Below, in pieces: positions 1 through 13,750 of a stretch of DNA of 64,000 nt. A model generated the notes under the pieces. It was not told the DNA's origin, ran no database searches, and saw nothing but the letters and a program-made list of their open reading frames with translations. The DNA comes from Trichopria drosophilae (taxonomy: Eukaryota > Arthropoda > Insecta > Hymenoptera > Diapriidae). Position 1 is the stretch's first letter. Every line of letters starts with the position of its first letter. The DNA is taken from positions 91,819,501-91,883,500 of the forward strand of contig CM059586.1 of the NCBI GenBank assembly GCA_030407085.1, written 5' to 3'. Position numbers and translations under genes: made by a program.

Positions 1-239
1 CATTTCTTATTCGCATGGTTCCATTATTTTCAGTTATAGTGATGAAATTGAACGTCCAAATTTTATATTTATCGCCAGATTTTCAATGCCTGACGTAACG
101 AAAGCAGATACTCGTACTCCATGAAAAGTATAATTTCATTTCATTGCCGAGTTGTATGGTCCATGAATAAAATTAGCGGACATTGGAACGTTTAACGGAA
201 AAATTATAATTATACGGTTCCCGCATTATTATAATTCTG

Positions 240-640
240 CGATCTTTTTGATCTAGACCCTGCACGTGCATCTCCTTCTTCCTCGATCCACGTCTGTTCG
301 AGGCTTATGCCTCGCTTTTTCGGCTTTCTTCCCTCCCTCTGGCCGCTAATGGAATTGAATACGTTTGTACCTGGACCCGACACAATACAACCCGTAATTC
401 GATTACAAGGACCGCCAGCTAATTGTTAATTGCTGCCCTCGTATTCCGCGTGCCGACAAAGGCCGTTCGCGATATTATATATATGTATATATTAAAACGA
501 GAGCACACGTCCGTCGTCGACGACATGTATTTCCTATATACCTCGTGGACGTCGCAGCTCGTCACGTTTACCCGCCCTTTAAAATAATGCCAGAGAGAAT
601 ATTAGCACCGGTCATATCCTTCAGAGCACCCGACTCTGCC
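240..640. promoter_or_regulatory. GC-richer island with homeodomain-type cores
   Basis: This complex, GC-richer sequence lies in the Rx intron. It has several TAAT/ATTA cores close together (GCTAATGG, CGTAATTCGATTAC, AGCTAATTGTTAATTGC) and clusters of CGTCGTCGACGACATG. No frame is coding. I infer an enhancer-like element; nothing but composition and motif density supports it. Confidence 0.3.
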
Positions 641-2439
641 ATACGTGGGAATTGAAAGGATCAGCTCATTCTTTAATGGAATAGAGGATTTGGAAGGATT
701 GACTCATAGACCCTACATGCGGAAGTATTTTATCGTGCGGAAGAAGTGATAGATATTTCAGATTAATTGGTCTTTGGTTTTAATACGATATTCGAAGATC
801 GGATTCCCAATAGAAACTTGATCAGGGTGCTTGAATAGATGTTAAGTATCAGGGATTAGTTCAATTATTGGAAGTGCATATTTTATTGGGTATTCGATAT
901 GTAGAAAAAGGTTTGGTTGACATAACCGGAATTCTGGTTCTTCCGATCGGATTTGTTTTTGACGTAATCCAACAGGAAGAACTAAATGATCCCGTGAGTT
1001 ATGTGGTGTTTCCATTCCTGGTTAGTACTTTAATGAACAGTATAGCCTAGAATTTTAATCTGATCGTAATACATCTTATTTTCTGTAATAATGATGTTTT
1101 CTATTTTCGAAATATTTGTTGGAGTATTGGGAATTTATTATTGTAAATTACTGAAACCCGCCAGGAATTTGGTTACCATCTTGATCGTATTGAATGAATA
1201 TATATCAGGACCTCATGTGACAAAATATCAATCGAAGTTTAATATAACCTCTAAACCGCGAAATTTATTTTAATAACGTTATATATTCAACTATTTGTGT
1301 TATTTCTTCGAATAAATATCCTTCTGAATTATTCCTAAACAATCCATTGATAACGAGGCGCATAACCAATATATTGCTATCCATTAATTAAGTTTCGATA
1401 AAACGCAATCATCAGTCGGTATTTAATTTATCGTTCACTATTCGCAACGAACTTCATACGCGAATTAATTCCGATGTAATTTACTTGTTAAGTGACGAGA
1501 AACTAATTTATGTTAAAACCTTAATTAGTCTGATAAATAACCACTAATTCTGCATCGGTTGAACAAACAAGGCAATAATAGTAATGATAAATTTTGTATG
1601 GTGTATTTGCAAAAAATGATCGAGTTATAATGGTTGTTTAACATTTTATTGATTTGCCATGTCATTTTTTGCTTTTATAGATAATGATTTGAATGGAAAT
1701 GTTGATAAAAATGTTACTTATTATGAAAGCAGAACCAGTTGTGTTTTAAACTAAATTTAACGTCAGAATTAATTCAAAATATCCTTTGCTCCACATTGAA
1801 AGATAATGTGCTATGAATATATAATTGCTGATTCTAGTCATTGTCAAGTATTATGTTCTATCTAATGACAAATCATAATATTTGAAGATATCTTGGGAGC
1901 CACGGATGTTTTCGGGGGAAAATTATTCTTTGCCCAGTAAGTGGTCACTGTAAGTTAGTAAAGGATAACTTTACGCACGATCATTAGAATTTTACCGTCC
2001 GAGTGCGTGAAAGTCTACTTTATTGCACCAGAGACAGGCATTCGTGAGATCGTTAGTTCTCGGAGATCATCGGGCATTTTCGATTGGTGTAACAGTCATA
2101 TGCAGAGTTTGTTTTGATAGGGCTCTTGATGCGTACTGACATGAACAAAGAAGGTTCCTACATCTGACCATCGAAAATTAACTTATCTCCTAAGTGATGC
2201 TCTGAGGAAGGTTTTTTCATGAAAATGATTTTATGGAACGGTTTGCAAAATTGTATACTCCTTTTTCTCCATGATGTGCATAGAACAAGTATTTGTAGAT
2301 CTTCCGTTCAATCAATCTTCCATTCCCTTAACTTTTCAAATGTCTCTCCCCGTTCAATTTAGATACATCTTTCGTCAATTTCAGTTGTGTTCAGCAACAA
2401 ATAGGTTTTCGACGAACATTTCGAAACGTGGCTCCCAAT
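641..2439. other. AT-rich intron, nothing recognised
   Basis: Two 60-codon open stretches on the plus strand (868 and 1091) have no recognisable motif and AT-driven composition. From 1370 to 1560 there is a run rich in ATTAATTA-type motifs, which may be regulatory but could be chance in AT-rich DNA. Confidence 0.4.
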
Positions 2440-2720
2440 TACCTTTTTTAAGTGCCTTCGTTCCCTCCAGTTTCGTTAATCGCGGTTGTCGGTTATCGCG
2501 GGGAAAAAGCGGTAAAACGACCCGCGAGCAGCAAGCTTCACCCGTGCCGCCCTCGGTGTTTAACAGCTAATCTGCCAAATGAAGTGTTTTTGTGTTTGAG
2601 CACAACACTTCGTCTCAATAGAGAGTAAAACCGCCCTCGGGAAAGGGTTGCCGACATGATTGATGCTCGAGGGAAAGAAGAGAAGAGGGTCTCACCCAAC
2701 CCTTTTAGTCATGCGCTAAA
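2440..2720. promoter_or_regulatory. GC-richer island
   Basis: Complex CG-containing sequence such as TCGCGGTTGTCGGTTATCGC and GCCGCCCTCGG is followed by TTTAACAGCTAATCTGCC. It keeps a 99-codon frame open on the plus strand (2271-2570), which I read as a by-product of composition. Candidate conserved non-coding element. Confidence 0.25.
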
Positions 2721-5700
2721 CTGAGTATTTAATTGAGCCACAGTCCTCTGAACAGATGGACGGCCGATCTTTTGGTCAGATCATCTATGAAATGCGTCCT
2801 TCCATGGAATTTAGTTCAGGTTTTTAAAAAATATTGGTTTTTGTCATGTTGGAATTAGGATAGTTGCTTTTTCACGTTTGGTCATAGCTGGAATAGATGA
2901 ACACACTTCAATCAAACCTTCGTCGAGACTGTTGATGGAACGGAAATCGTTAGTAGTAACATAATTTTCATGTAAATAAATAATTCATTATTAGATAAAA
3001 AATATGCTTTGTATATTTATAAGGGAAGTGAAGGTATTTCCTGAATTCGAGACATTAATTGCACTATCGAGTGCTGCTAACTAAAGAGACTTTGAAGGGG
3101 CGATTTAATATAGTTGTATTAACTCCCAAGAGCAGTAATACAATTAATATAAATTCCATTTTTGTCCCTATAGTTGTAACACTAACATAATTAATTTTCG
3201 AGTTGGAAAGCGTAATAATAATTTCAGTTGCAATTCATAACCAGAGATTTCGCAAGTGAAGAATGGCATTTATTATATTTATTAGCTAAGCTTCTTTTAG
3301 CAATACACGACAAAATTTTTATAAATATCCGTTTTTTGTACTTTTTAGTATATTAAAATGCTATCAAATAATTTGAAAACGTTTGAAGTAGGCCAGATAC
3401 ATCCGGTAAAGACACGGAAGAATTTTTTGTTAGAAGACTTCCTAAAATCATTTTAAAAGGGGAGAATTTAAAGCGATTCATATTTCACACAATACTACTA
3501 GCATAAAACAAACACGTTCATAGAAAAATATTCTATTTTGCCTCTTAGACAAGAGCTAATTCTGGTGCGTTTTGGCGGCAATGCCCAACGGAAAATAAAA
3601 TTTACAAACTCTTTCTCTCTTACGAAGAAACATTTTTTCCTATTTTTTAAACATCTTTGTAGGTCATAAGTCCTCCTTTATAACTATTGATCGACAATAG
3701 TAAAAAAGCCTACATAAAATTTTGTCAGGAATTTTCCAAGTGCTTTTTCAAGTCTGATTGAAAACCGTTAATCCATCCTTCAATTTGTTTATGGTTATTT
3801 ATGACACTTGAATAACAACTCTTTAGTGGAAATTGACATATAGGTCACTTCCATTACGACGATGACTTCCGATCCATGCTAATTTAAAATAGTTTAAAAA
3901 GTCTTTTAATGTTTCAGCATTGTTTTTAAAATAGCTCGAATTAATTAAAGTTTTGTGTGCCACTTTTTCAGGAGGTACAAAAATTAATGCAATAATCATT
4001 TTTATATGCAACGCGAATTATTTTGTAAAATTATATTATTTTTTGTAAAATTCAATGCAATAACGTTTTTTAGAGTAATACTTTTTACAATAGCCTAAAT
4101 CGCGACATCGGTAAATTAGGTATCCAAATTAGGAAGCCTACTTTTTCAATAGTAACAAGAACCATTTATTTACTACGCTACGTTATTACATAATATTCGA
4201 AGCATTAAAATCTCTGCCTTAATATTCTACTTTCCAAATAGGATAATGTGCTGCTTTTTTGATCAGGTCAAACAGGAAACGATTCTACATTATACTGTAA
4301 TTAGCGTGAACAATATTTTATAGTTTAATCACTTAAATTTGATTACAATGTTGTTTGAAAACAACTATTACGATAACGTTAAATGTACACATGACGGTAC
4401 ATAAATCCAGGCAAGTGTTTTGGTTTAATGAGATGCGTGACGAAGAAGGGATCATCAAACTTTACGGTCAGACAGCCACCAAATCGCGGTTGTAGGTATT
4501 AACTCTCTGTTGTCCTTTGTATACTGTTTAGTAATTATGGCCGAAACTTCATCCTTTCAGTAACAAAGTTTAGGCGACATATATTTTCACTGACGTTAAT
4601 AGAATAGACCGGTCTCGATAATACACTTATTCCATCATGTTTAGGAAGTTATCGTGTCTACAAAAACAAAGATAGAAAGGTGTAAGAATGTTTAATTTTT
4701 TCTTATAATGACATTAAATAAAAAACGGTGTAAACTATAATGTAACTATACTGACTCTTCATTTTCTGGTACTAACATTGTTTAAAATTTACTTGGAATA
4801 TTGCTTTCTGCTTTTTGAAATTTATTGTTATAAATATTAAAATTCATAATATAATTTTACTGATAAAACGTTTTTAAATAAGAGACAAATACATATACAG
4901 TATAGACACCATATTTTGTAGACTTTAAATTGACAATTTACTTTTATGTATTTCGTAGTACATTTACTTATTAAAGGAATTATTTATTTTACTGATTTCA
5001 TATGAATGCATTCAAGTCCACTGTTAAAGTTATAATTAGTGAAAATTCAACATTTAAACAGCAAAACGTCGGAGATGTTTAAAATTGAATGATATTCTAA
5101 CTGTAGATGATTTTAGAAGAATGATTCGTTTTCATTATAAATTAAGTTTTGCTTAATGGCTGGGTGAGGGTCGAAAAAGAGACAAATCAAGAAGATATCA
5201 AGTCGATGTGTCGAATATTTATTTATGTGTAGGCTTTTCGACTCTCGCTAAATTTACATTACATTTGCGTAAAAGGAACAATGATTACACTGCAAATTAT
5301 AGGAGTGAATGATCTTTGTGGCATTCACAACATTTGATACGTCCAGAATGCGAACCAATTTAGTTGAGATAATTGTTATTCAGTCAATGGAAGCCTCACT
5401 GCTAATAGGAAGCTAATATTAATCTGCTTTTTAACAATACAATTTTATATATAATTTATTATTTTATATATTACTTATTTTTATATACACCTTTTTTCTG
5501 GTGATGTTCGAGCACGTACAGCTACAAATGAAGTACATGGCATCATGCTATTTGAAATCTCAGGATGTTCTCAACGTTTTGTACAACTGAGCCATTTCTG
5601 TCGTTTTCGGAGTTGAAATCAAGTGGGTTTCGACCTATGTGGTGAACCCTCGACCGACTATTGACCAGTTTCTGTATCTTTGCTGAAAGCGCTGCAGACT

Positions 5701-6719
5701 GTAGCTGAGCTTTGTTTCAGACGTTTCGAAGCAAACAATGCAGTTTGCTCCATCAAGTAAGTAAGAGGTTCCTTGAGTGGAATGCAAGAACGCCGCGCAA
5801 GTTCCAAAATTTTACGTCCATTACTTTAATTACTACTTGTAGATAGTACTGTATTTTATTAAAGATCGGACCACTATTACAATTAGCAATAACCTGCACT
5901 GATCATAGGTATTATGCCAGTTATATTTTGTATAGCATTGAATGCAAACTGATTCTGACAATTGGCCTCCTAATTATCAATATCTCAGACAGCTCAATCC
6001 CTTTGAGGTGTCCTGAAGTGCTCCTGAGGACGTCCAAATATCACATTGTTATCAGGGGGAGCTCATTGGGAGCTCTTTATATCATGTTGGGGCGCTTATG
6101 TATTGCGTGCATGAAGACAAAAATTCGCACTCAACCATATCTCTGCCATTACTTAACAAAAAAGTACCACATAAGTTTTTAGCAGTTCAAATAGATTATT
6201 TTATCCAGATTCTTCAAAATCCCTGGCCTCAGGATGCCCTTGCATGCTGGAAGGTTTCGCTCCCCAGACCCCTGTTTTTAACTATCCAGCCAACCTAACC
6301 TACAACTAGACAAAGTTTGGTAGTAATTCACCCCACATCGAAATTGGTGTCCCCGTAACCACCGCATGGTTGCGATCATTTCCGTGTTTGATATAGAATA
6401 TCGTTGTAGTAGTAGTAGCAGTAGTTAGGGTGGTATAGAAGAAATTGTTTTTAAGACCATCAAAGAAGACGAACTCCAAATTTTGGCGTCATATAATTAA
6501 TCAGGAGGCCAAAATTTCGTCGAAATTACGTTCATACAAGTGTTGTTGTGCTGAATCTGTATAGAAAATAAAAGAATTTTAAGCTTTATTGCCGTTTATC
6601 ACTTTATTTTTTCTTTTTTAGAAACCTTTTTAATTTAGCAATACTTTTAGAGAAAGAAGGCTGGGATAAATTACGTCAGAGAACGAGAATAGGGCAAACT
6701 CCTCTCGATTGGATGAACA
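2721..6719. other. AT-rich intron, nothing clear
   Basis: I see no exon, TIR pair or tandem repeat that stands out over these 4 kb. A moderately GC-rich patch at 5560-5800 and another at 5990-6300 (the latter with CCAACCTAACC) may be old transposon remnants, but I cannot name a family. Confidence 0.4.
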
Positions 6720-7180
6720 GCATTGGCGATTTTTAGTAGTGGGCGCGCCTTCGTCCACTCGAAGCCTGCGCCGTCTGATGGGTATAGCCTCTCTCTCAGT
6801 GGCGTCTCGTACGCGGCTTGCGTTCGCGAAAGGACAAAGTCGGCGCGAGTAATGGAGTTTCCAAATATTCGGGAAGCCCTCGCTCAATTTCGAACAATTT
6901 GCATTTAGGGTGAAGTGCAATTAATAGAAGCGGGATGTTGTTCCCGCGCCACTCCACGCCTATTAACACTATATTCCGTGGAGTTTAGCATATCGTCGAG
7001 ACTGAACGGAAGGGACTCGGCCTAGGATAGGTGGGGTAAGGTCGGGAGAATATTGAGTTACGCGACAGTAATTATAATACCTGCTCGTTAGGAGACGCTG
7101 AGAAACCTCTTCTCTATCCTAAGCGCCACGACGATGCTACGTCCTGGTACCCCTGACGCTGCTTTGGATTCGCGAGCTCT
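6720..7180. promoter_or_regulatory. GC-richer island with hairpin and AAGTGCAATTAAT motif
   Basis: The island has high CG content (GGGCGCGCC, TCGTACGCGGCTTGCG) over about 450 bp. It includes AAGTGCAATTAATAG (homeodomain-type core) directly before GCGGGATGTTGTTCCCGC, which folds into a short hairpin. Open frames exist on both strands, as expected for GC-rich DNA, and none resembles a protein. Candidate enhancer of Rx. Confidence 0.35.
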
Positions 7181-7488
7181 TGGATTATGGTGTTTTGCTT
7201 CACGATTATCGATCATTTCAATGTATCCTGAATTTCAGATGTTAATTTTCGATGCCGAGGCCACCTCCGGTGTGCTCTGATGGCGCGAGGTAATTCGGCT
7301 TTCGTGGTGCTTTCGACACCCTACGAGCTAAGGAGCGTGCTCATTCATTGTTACGAAATTCGTATCTGAAATGGTGGGGTCCTTATTCCTCGACAAAATT
7401 CCAGATTCCAAACATGTTTTTTTTTTTAAATTCAATTGGAAAATTGTTTGATACCATATCATGACGGATGGAAATGATTCAAGTGTTT

Positions 7489-7733
7489 CTTCTTTTCTTT
7501 TTTTTATATATATTATTTTACGTCGACTTTTCTGAACCCATATGGGACTAAATCTCGACGGGACCTACAGTTTATGAAGAAGGTGGAATCCGAACCACTT
7601 GAGCTTTGGCGTTATTAGACACTTATAAACAAATACAAAGGTGTCCCGATGGCAGACGACAGAGGCCGGGATCGAACCAGGGTTTTCCGATTACGAAGCC
7701 GATACTCTACCAACTGAGCCACCACCGCTCTTA
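7489..7733 (-). mobile_element. tRNA-derived SINE
   Basis: On the minus strand the element starts GAGCGGTGGTGGCTCAGTTGG, a tRNA-like head (7661-7730) with a Pol III A box (TGGCTCAGTTGG) and a B box (GGTTCGATCCC). A non-tRNA body of about 150 bp follows, ending in an A-rich tail (ATATATATAAAAAAAAGAAAAG). Near-matching direct repeats flank it: TTCAAGTGTTT at 7478 and TTTAAGTGGTT at 7734, agreeing at 9 of 11 bases. Head, body, tail and target duplication fit a SINE mobilised by LINE machinery. The head folds poorly as a tRNA, so it is not a functional tRNA gene. Confidence 0.75.
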
Positions 7734-9699
7734 TTTAAGTGGTTATTACACAATAATCATATGACCAATTTTATTGCAATACATGATTAATGTCTTTTAC
7801 ATGAACTTTCGTGTAAAGATGTTGCATGACTATTGGTAAACTGTTTAATATTGACGAATAATATCGATTCCAGAAGCTTAGCGATTGACGATTTTCTAAG
7901 TTTTTAGGGCGATCCATAATTTATTGTCTTTGCAGTAGTTATCGGTCACCTACTTTCTCAAGTGTACTCTGTATTTAAACTATAAAATTTAACTTCATGA
8001 ATCGAAAGAAACCATAGATGCTTCAGAAAATAATTGCCTCATGTATCCAATTGATTCAAGACTGGGGCGCAGTCCAAGCAATTGGTGGCGACATCCAACT
8101 GTTGGTTGCATGGCCTGTTTGATGTGTTTGTCCACCACCACAACAATTTTGTTGCTAATGTGGGTATCTAGCAGTTGGCTGCCATAGTCATTTTTTATCG
8201 AATGACTCACTATTGGATATGTCAGTATATTTGTTAGCGCATCAGCAACAAAAGGCTACCAGGATGATGGATGATATTATGGGCTGCGGGGTAACATGTG
8301 GATTATTATATTTATGCTAGAAATGCCCCACACGTTATGTCAGGTTGAATAAGGATTTGCCTACTAACGGCAGTTAGAATTATTAGTATAAAACCATAAT
8401 CATCTTTAATAATTAGGTCCGAGTCTTTTCAGCCAATGTCCAGCCTAATCTGCGTGTTCTAAGAACCGATGTTTCTCGTTCCTCAGTGGCACTGGAGCCA
8501 ATCTAGAGTTATGACCAACTAGGAGAAATTTCTACACCCATTGGAGCGTGTACTTCAACGTGTCACGTTTATTTCTTCATTATTTTATGTATTTTTTTCT
8601 GTCTTGATTTCTCTAAATGGGTCTCCGTTGTGTTCGCATAGCTTAGCAGACAATTAAATTTTCTGAGCAGCATTGCTTACAACACATTGACAACAACAAA
8701 TACCAAGCAACTGACTTTTTCACCTCGTAGATTAGGTGACAATGCTCCAGGTGACAATGCTGTTTAAAAAAAGTACCACGTGATAGTAATCTATTCGAGT
8801 CAACAGATGAAGTCCTGAAAAATTCAGCAACGAAAAAGGCCTTTAAGTATGTCTTCTGTTTTCAACTTCAGAGTAATTTTATCATTGGTTATCGTGAGTA
8901 TACATCTTTTGCGGTTTTCGTAATCACAATCCATGAATGTCAGCTAGCTCATCCAGTTTTGATTGCATAATATAATGAAGATGATAATAGCTTTTTATTT
9001 CGCGGAGGATGTGGCTAATAATTGTTGATATTAGTGTGTGCAATAGAGTGAAATTATTTTTAGTAAACCCTTCCCCATAATAGATATCAATAAAATAGTT
9101 TACTGAAGTTCAAAGGAGATGAGTTTTCAGTATTTTAACTAAATCTCGTCACCCCTGTCATGTTTTATTAACTCTCCAGTGGACCTGCTTTTCAGCTGGG
9201 ATTATTAATGAGACTTATTTTCGTAAATGGTTATAGCTATAATGACTTTGTAATATCAGATGTCCCTCCTCATTTTCAGTTCATGCAATTTGAAAAGAGT
9301 TATAACGTTGCAAAATAAATCTTCCATTACAAGGTAAAATGAATTATCTTCAGTTTTCCTGGCAGTGAATGTCGATTATAAAATAATAGGTACCAACAAC
9401 AAAAACTCATTTAGCATTAAATGCGAGACAATCAAAATCACTTTTGGAGTACGTTTATTTTTAAAATTGGTGTCGCAATTAAAATCCTCCTTCAACGAAA
9501 ATGTTTCATTTCTTAGGTCTCGTTTCACTCTTTTACCTTTATCTTCTTTCTTTCACTTCACGGGTCTTTCTGGACCGTTTCACCTCCATTCGGTACTATA
9601 TTTTTCTTCGCTATATTTTCCACTTATCCGGCATATATATGTATATAGTTGGCGTAGTAAGCAGGTGCTCAGAATCTCACGGTCTTTTGCTGCTTTTCG
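7734..9699. other. AT-rich intron, nothing clear
   Basis: Only short chance frames occur. A moderately GC-rich patch at 8030-8200 contains near-repeats of TTGGTGGCGACATCCAACTG and TGTCCACCACCA and may be an old element, but I cannot place it. Confidence 0.4.
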
Positions 9700-9860
9700 C
9701 TTGACTCCCCCAACCCCTTAATCGTCCCATTACAACGTTGGCACCGTAGGCGTTCGCGCCCTGCCGCGGCCATTATCTTATTTTACGCTCGGAAACATCG
9801 TATCTGTAAGAAAAACGATCGGTCCTCCACCGTCGACGTAGAAAGATGCGCGTCTACGAG
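9700..9860. promoter_or_regulatory. Short GC-richer island
   Basis: About 150 bp contain GGCACCGTAGGCGTTCGCGCC, CTGCCGCGGCC and CCACCGTCGACG in AT-rich surroundings. No coding frame is seen. It may be a conserved non-coding element. Confidence 0.2.
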
Positions 9861-10689
9861 AATTCTTCCTCAAAATAAGTTTTCGAGAAATATCTCAATT
9901 GTTTGGTTCCAAATTTACAATATTTTGATCCATTAATTATTGGTTTAAATGCTCAAACTAAACAATGTGGTATCACTATATCGGTTATGGTTTTCCTTGT
10001 GCATTCTTAAAATTTGGGATTACAGACCTCCGAGTGAACATCAACCGACAAGGCAAACTATATAGCGTTCCTTCGTATAATGTTAAGTAAAAACTTAAGA
10101 GGTATGAAATTTCGTTCCACCAAACCGATTTAGTTGCAGCACATTATTTAGTTTTATCAACCGGAAATCTAATTGTAACAGATTATATGTAGTATTCCGA
10201 CTGAATCATTAGATTATGATAACTCCCGCAAATAGACATATTCGTCATTAACGCGCGGGAAAATTTCCTGTCCTGTCCTTTGAGTCTGATAACTCGTTTG
10301 AAACAGCATTACGTGTTTGGTTCTCCCGTCCAATTGTTTAGGTGCAATAACACTGATTTGGAGAACAAATAAAATGCAAGTGTTTCGTTCATACATAATG
10401 CGTAATTTAATCCATCTGTGTTCTAGATTTCTACCAAGAAATAAAAAGTTAGGAGCAAATGATAGGAACTAATTTAATAAAATGATATTTCTTCCTCAAC
10501 TTAACATACAAAAATATAGCGATGTTAGCAAAACATAAAACTTAAAACTCGTTCTACCAGACTGTCATTTATTTTCTTCATGTCTAGTGACCTCTACGGT
10601 AACAGAACACTCTAGAAATGGACAAATACCTTCATCACGTCTACTTCATGTTGCGGAAGAAGAAAAAGTATATTAATTTGATTTATAGG

Positions 10690-10960
10690 GCGTAAAAGAA
10701 GCAACGCCAGCAGTGAAACAGAAGGGGAGTTAAGTGCGAATTTCCTCACAATGTTCACCGGGAATGAAACGGCTTTATGGTGTCACATACGTCTGCATAT
10801 ATGATACCATTATTGCGGCGATAGAGAGCGAGCTTATGATGCACGCTCGAATGACCGCGAGGGGTTGTTGCAGAAAAGTGAACGGCTAAAACGCGGAACT
10901 AAAGGGATTACTTAATCCGCAAGATATTACACACCCGCAACCTTCCTCGTCATTTTTATA
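10690..10960. promoter_or_regulatory. GC-richer island
   Basis: Complex sequence with TTGCGGCGATAGAGAGCGAGC, GCACGCTCGAATGACCGCG and CTTAATCCGC (a K50-type homeodomain core, TAATCC). There is no protein-like frame. Candidate regulatory element by composition only. Confidence 0.25.
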
Positions 10961-10994
10961 CGCTTTGTGGAACACAATTCTATTATTAGTGTGT

Positions 10995-11020
10995 ACACCA
11001 AAAATGCTGTTTTTTGGTGT
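10995..11020. other. Perfect 10-bp stem hairpin
   Basis: ACACCAAAAA is followed by a six-base loop and its exact reverse complement TTTTTGGTGT. It is isolated, with no larger inverted repeat around it. It may be a fragment of a mobile element end or chance. Confidence 0.5.
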
Positions 11021-11179
11021 CGTTTACTCGGGACATTATGAACGGGGAAGCGTTTGTGGTTTCTCGTAATATCGATCGTTTGGATGCAAGGAACATATGC
11101 ATGTATACCAAATTAAATTATTATCTAGATATTTAATAGGTAAAGAATGGATCACAGTACATTTTATTTGTTAAAACGT

Positions 11180-13199
11180 TCATTTTCAAACATCATGCTT
11201 TGCATTAATTATTGCATGCAAAGTGCAAAGGGACCCGAAGAGATGTAAATCTGACCGTGCAACCTCCACGTGGTGCATCTAGAGTTATGTTGCCTCCGAT
11301 AGTAGTACCGACAAATGTTGCCAATATAACATTTGATTGCACCCTACATTTTTTAAATGTTTTTGCGCGTAAAAAATCTTTAAAATTGAAATTTCCCGCC
11401 AAACGAGAAGGCAGCGTCATCGATGTGTAGTGTTTTGGATTCCCTGGAAAATACCATTCAAATGGCCCCCCACTTGACATATATTGCTATTTGTGATTTT
11501 CGCTGCCTCTCGCAAACGTCCTAAAAAGGTTTGTTGAAAAACCGGTTTATGGTTTCAAGTTTTTTTTTAATATCAATGGTCTTCGAAATATTTGTCCGTC
11601 CCCGAACTTTTTGATATCACTTAGGAAAAAAACAATAATAATGGGAGAGAATGTTTATTATTTTAAATTAAGTGCTAGTTTTCCATCAGTTCCCGCAACT
11701 TCAGCTATTTTGATAAAAAGGTGGAGGGTAAATTAAGTTCCCCCACTACCGTCAGTGACCAATCATTTTTGGGTCGAAATCTCCAAGTTCTAAGCTTTCA
11801 TTTCAGATCCGTTAGAAATTATTCATATTCAATCAACATTGTCCAGAAGCAAATTCAATCCCTTCGAATCATATAATATATCATATGATCTCCATTTTTG
11901 CCTAACAATTTTGGTAACATTCAAGTATTAATCCGTTTTTCGAAAACTTATTGGACTAAATAACGAAATTTAATAGCGCTATTCGTGACTTAATGGACAC
12001 CCTGTTGGGAGTTGTTGCGTATCAAATTACTTAATATCACGCAAATATTTGTTTCTCTTGGTCCTTGGATAAGCTTTTGGTGAAGAAGATGTTTTTAAAA
12101 ACATATTGTTTTGATACGTGTGTATACAAATTCGTGAACTACCCATATATGATATCACAGAACCGTCTTTAGGTGATAGTGAATAAAAAATCATTGTATG
12201 CTTCAACAGTTTCCCTTATTTTCTGATTTTTAGAAATGTCTCCAATTTGTGGAATTATCCACATCAGAATTAGTTGTTCTCTTTTAAAATTGAAAATTTT
12301 TTGTTTTATTACATTATTTTGTTGCATAAAAAGAACGTTATAAGATACATGGTGACTCATTTTAACCGACGCATTCGAATATCTCAGTTGTTAAGCCGAA
12401 TAAAAAAAATGTTCGGACAAAAGTTATTCGTAATAAAAAGGTCACCTCACTGCAGTAATAATTGACCTTGGGGATCATTTTTACAATTCAAAGATTTTAT
12501 TGAAAAGTCTGAACTTTTCGAAAAGAAAACAGAAATTACTTCGTTTCGAGGTTAAATCACACGTTTTTTTGTGTTGCAACCTGATTTCTACTCTGCGAAA
12601 TAAAAATAATATTACATCAGACAATTTTGGTTCTTATCCGAAGCATGGCATAACTAGGCTAAAACAACAGTTATTGCCCGAAATCTCATAAAATTCGCAT
12701 AACGAATTATTAAATCTAAAAATCTGTCTAGTATCTATTCTACGAAATAAACATAATAAAATCTGCTTCAAACATTTCTTGTTCTTGCTCGAAGTATGTC
12801 TAAATAAGTATCAGAAAACGTCAGATAATGATCTGCGATAGTATACTTAAAAAATGGATAAAATAACGATTTTTTTTATGGTTAAAAAGTCACCATTTAA
12901 TAGGGAAAGTTAAGGGGAAGGGTATTCTTGTTATTTTTTTATCTCAGAAAAAGAACAATATTTTGAATTGAAAAAAATCGAAAAAAAGCCGAAAAATTAT
13001 GGGGAACTGGGTCAAATCACGTTTCAAAACACAAAAAGTGTGATTTGACCTTGAAATACTGTCTGAAACTAAATAATTTTTTCGATAAAATACATGTCTA
13101 ACAATTTTTTAAATATTTTATTTCATGCATTTGCAAGCAAATCTAAACTTTTCGTAAAAATCACAAAAATCCATGTCTTACGAAATTCATGAGGTAGAG
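11180..13199. other. Mostly AT-rich intron with diffuse old repeats
   Basis: The part at 11210-11480 keeps frames open on both strands (72 and 91 codons), with phrases like MLPPIVVPTNVANITFDCTL on the plus strand. I cannot match it to a family and think it an old repeat. The rest is AT-rich with no TIR or tandem structure that I could follow. Confidence 0.35.
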
Positions 13200-13589
13200 A
13201 GGAGTGTTTATAGGGTTTGTCCATTTTCGTCCAATACTAAATATATAAAAAATGTAGAGAAATCGGGGAGTTGAGGCTGAATCAGTGGACGCTTAATTTT
13301 GGAATGTCCCATGTATATTATATTACTGACAACACAATCAAAGGAATAGGTAAGGTACATAGTCCCAGCAAATACGGTGGGTATCTTATAAAGAAGCAAG
13401 GCTCTCAAGTAAATAAATAATTCAGCGCTATACAAAAATATTATGAACCAAATGTATGTTATAGTCCCCCGAAATTTGTTAGAAAAATAATATGAAGCAA
13501 CAATAACCTCTTACGGTAAAGCCTGGCATCTTTTCCGATGAAGGTGACCCATTGTATAAACATGCGATAGTTCTCTCCGTGCAGGAGCA

Positions 13590-13750
13590 AAACAAAATGT
13601 TGGGGATATAACTCGGTTTTTGGCTGCTGAAATCGAATCCGTTGTCCAATTTGATCCATCTCGTCAGGATTTTAAGATATCTGATCCAAAATATATTCAA
13701 AAATATCCTTTTTAGCAATTTGAGGTTATGATGTGTGAAATATTTCACGT
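13590..13750. repeat. Dispersed repeat, copy 1 of 2
   Basis: It shares an ordered set of short blocks with 57040-57180: TTGTCCA, TC(T/A)CGTCAGGATTTT(A/G)AGATAT, then TTT(A)GC(A/T)A..TTTGAGGTTA. The blocks are in the same order and orientation with diverged spacers, so the two are old copies of one dispersed repeat. No terminal repeats are visible. Confidence 0.55.

Noticed and set aside
2271..2570. 99-codon plus-strand frame
   Set aside because: Open because of the GC-richer island at its end; no signal peptide, domain or splice context.
7661..7730. Functional tRNA gene
   Set aside because: A and B boxes are present but the anticodon and acceptor stems do not pair; it is the head of a SINE.
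9365..9721. 118-codon plus-strand frame
   Set aside because: It is a pyrimidine-rich stretch giving Phe/Leu/Ser repeats in two overlapping frames.
9900..9920. TTTGGTTCCAAATTT as start of the Rx VWFQNRR exon
   Set aside because: On neither strand is it followed by codons for NRRAKW.
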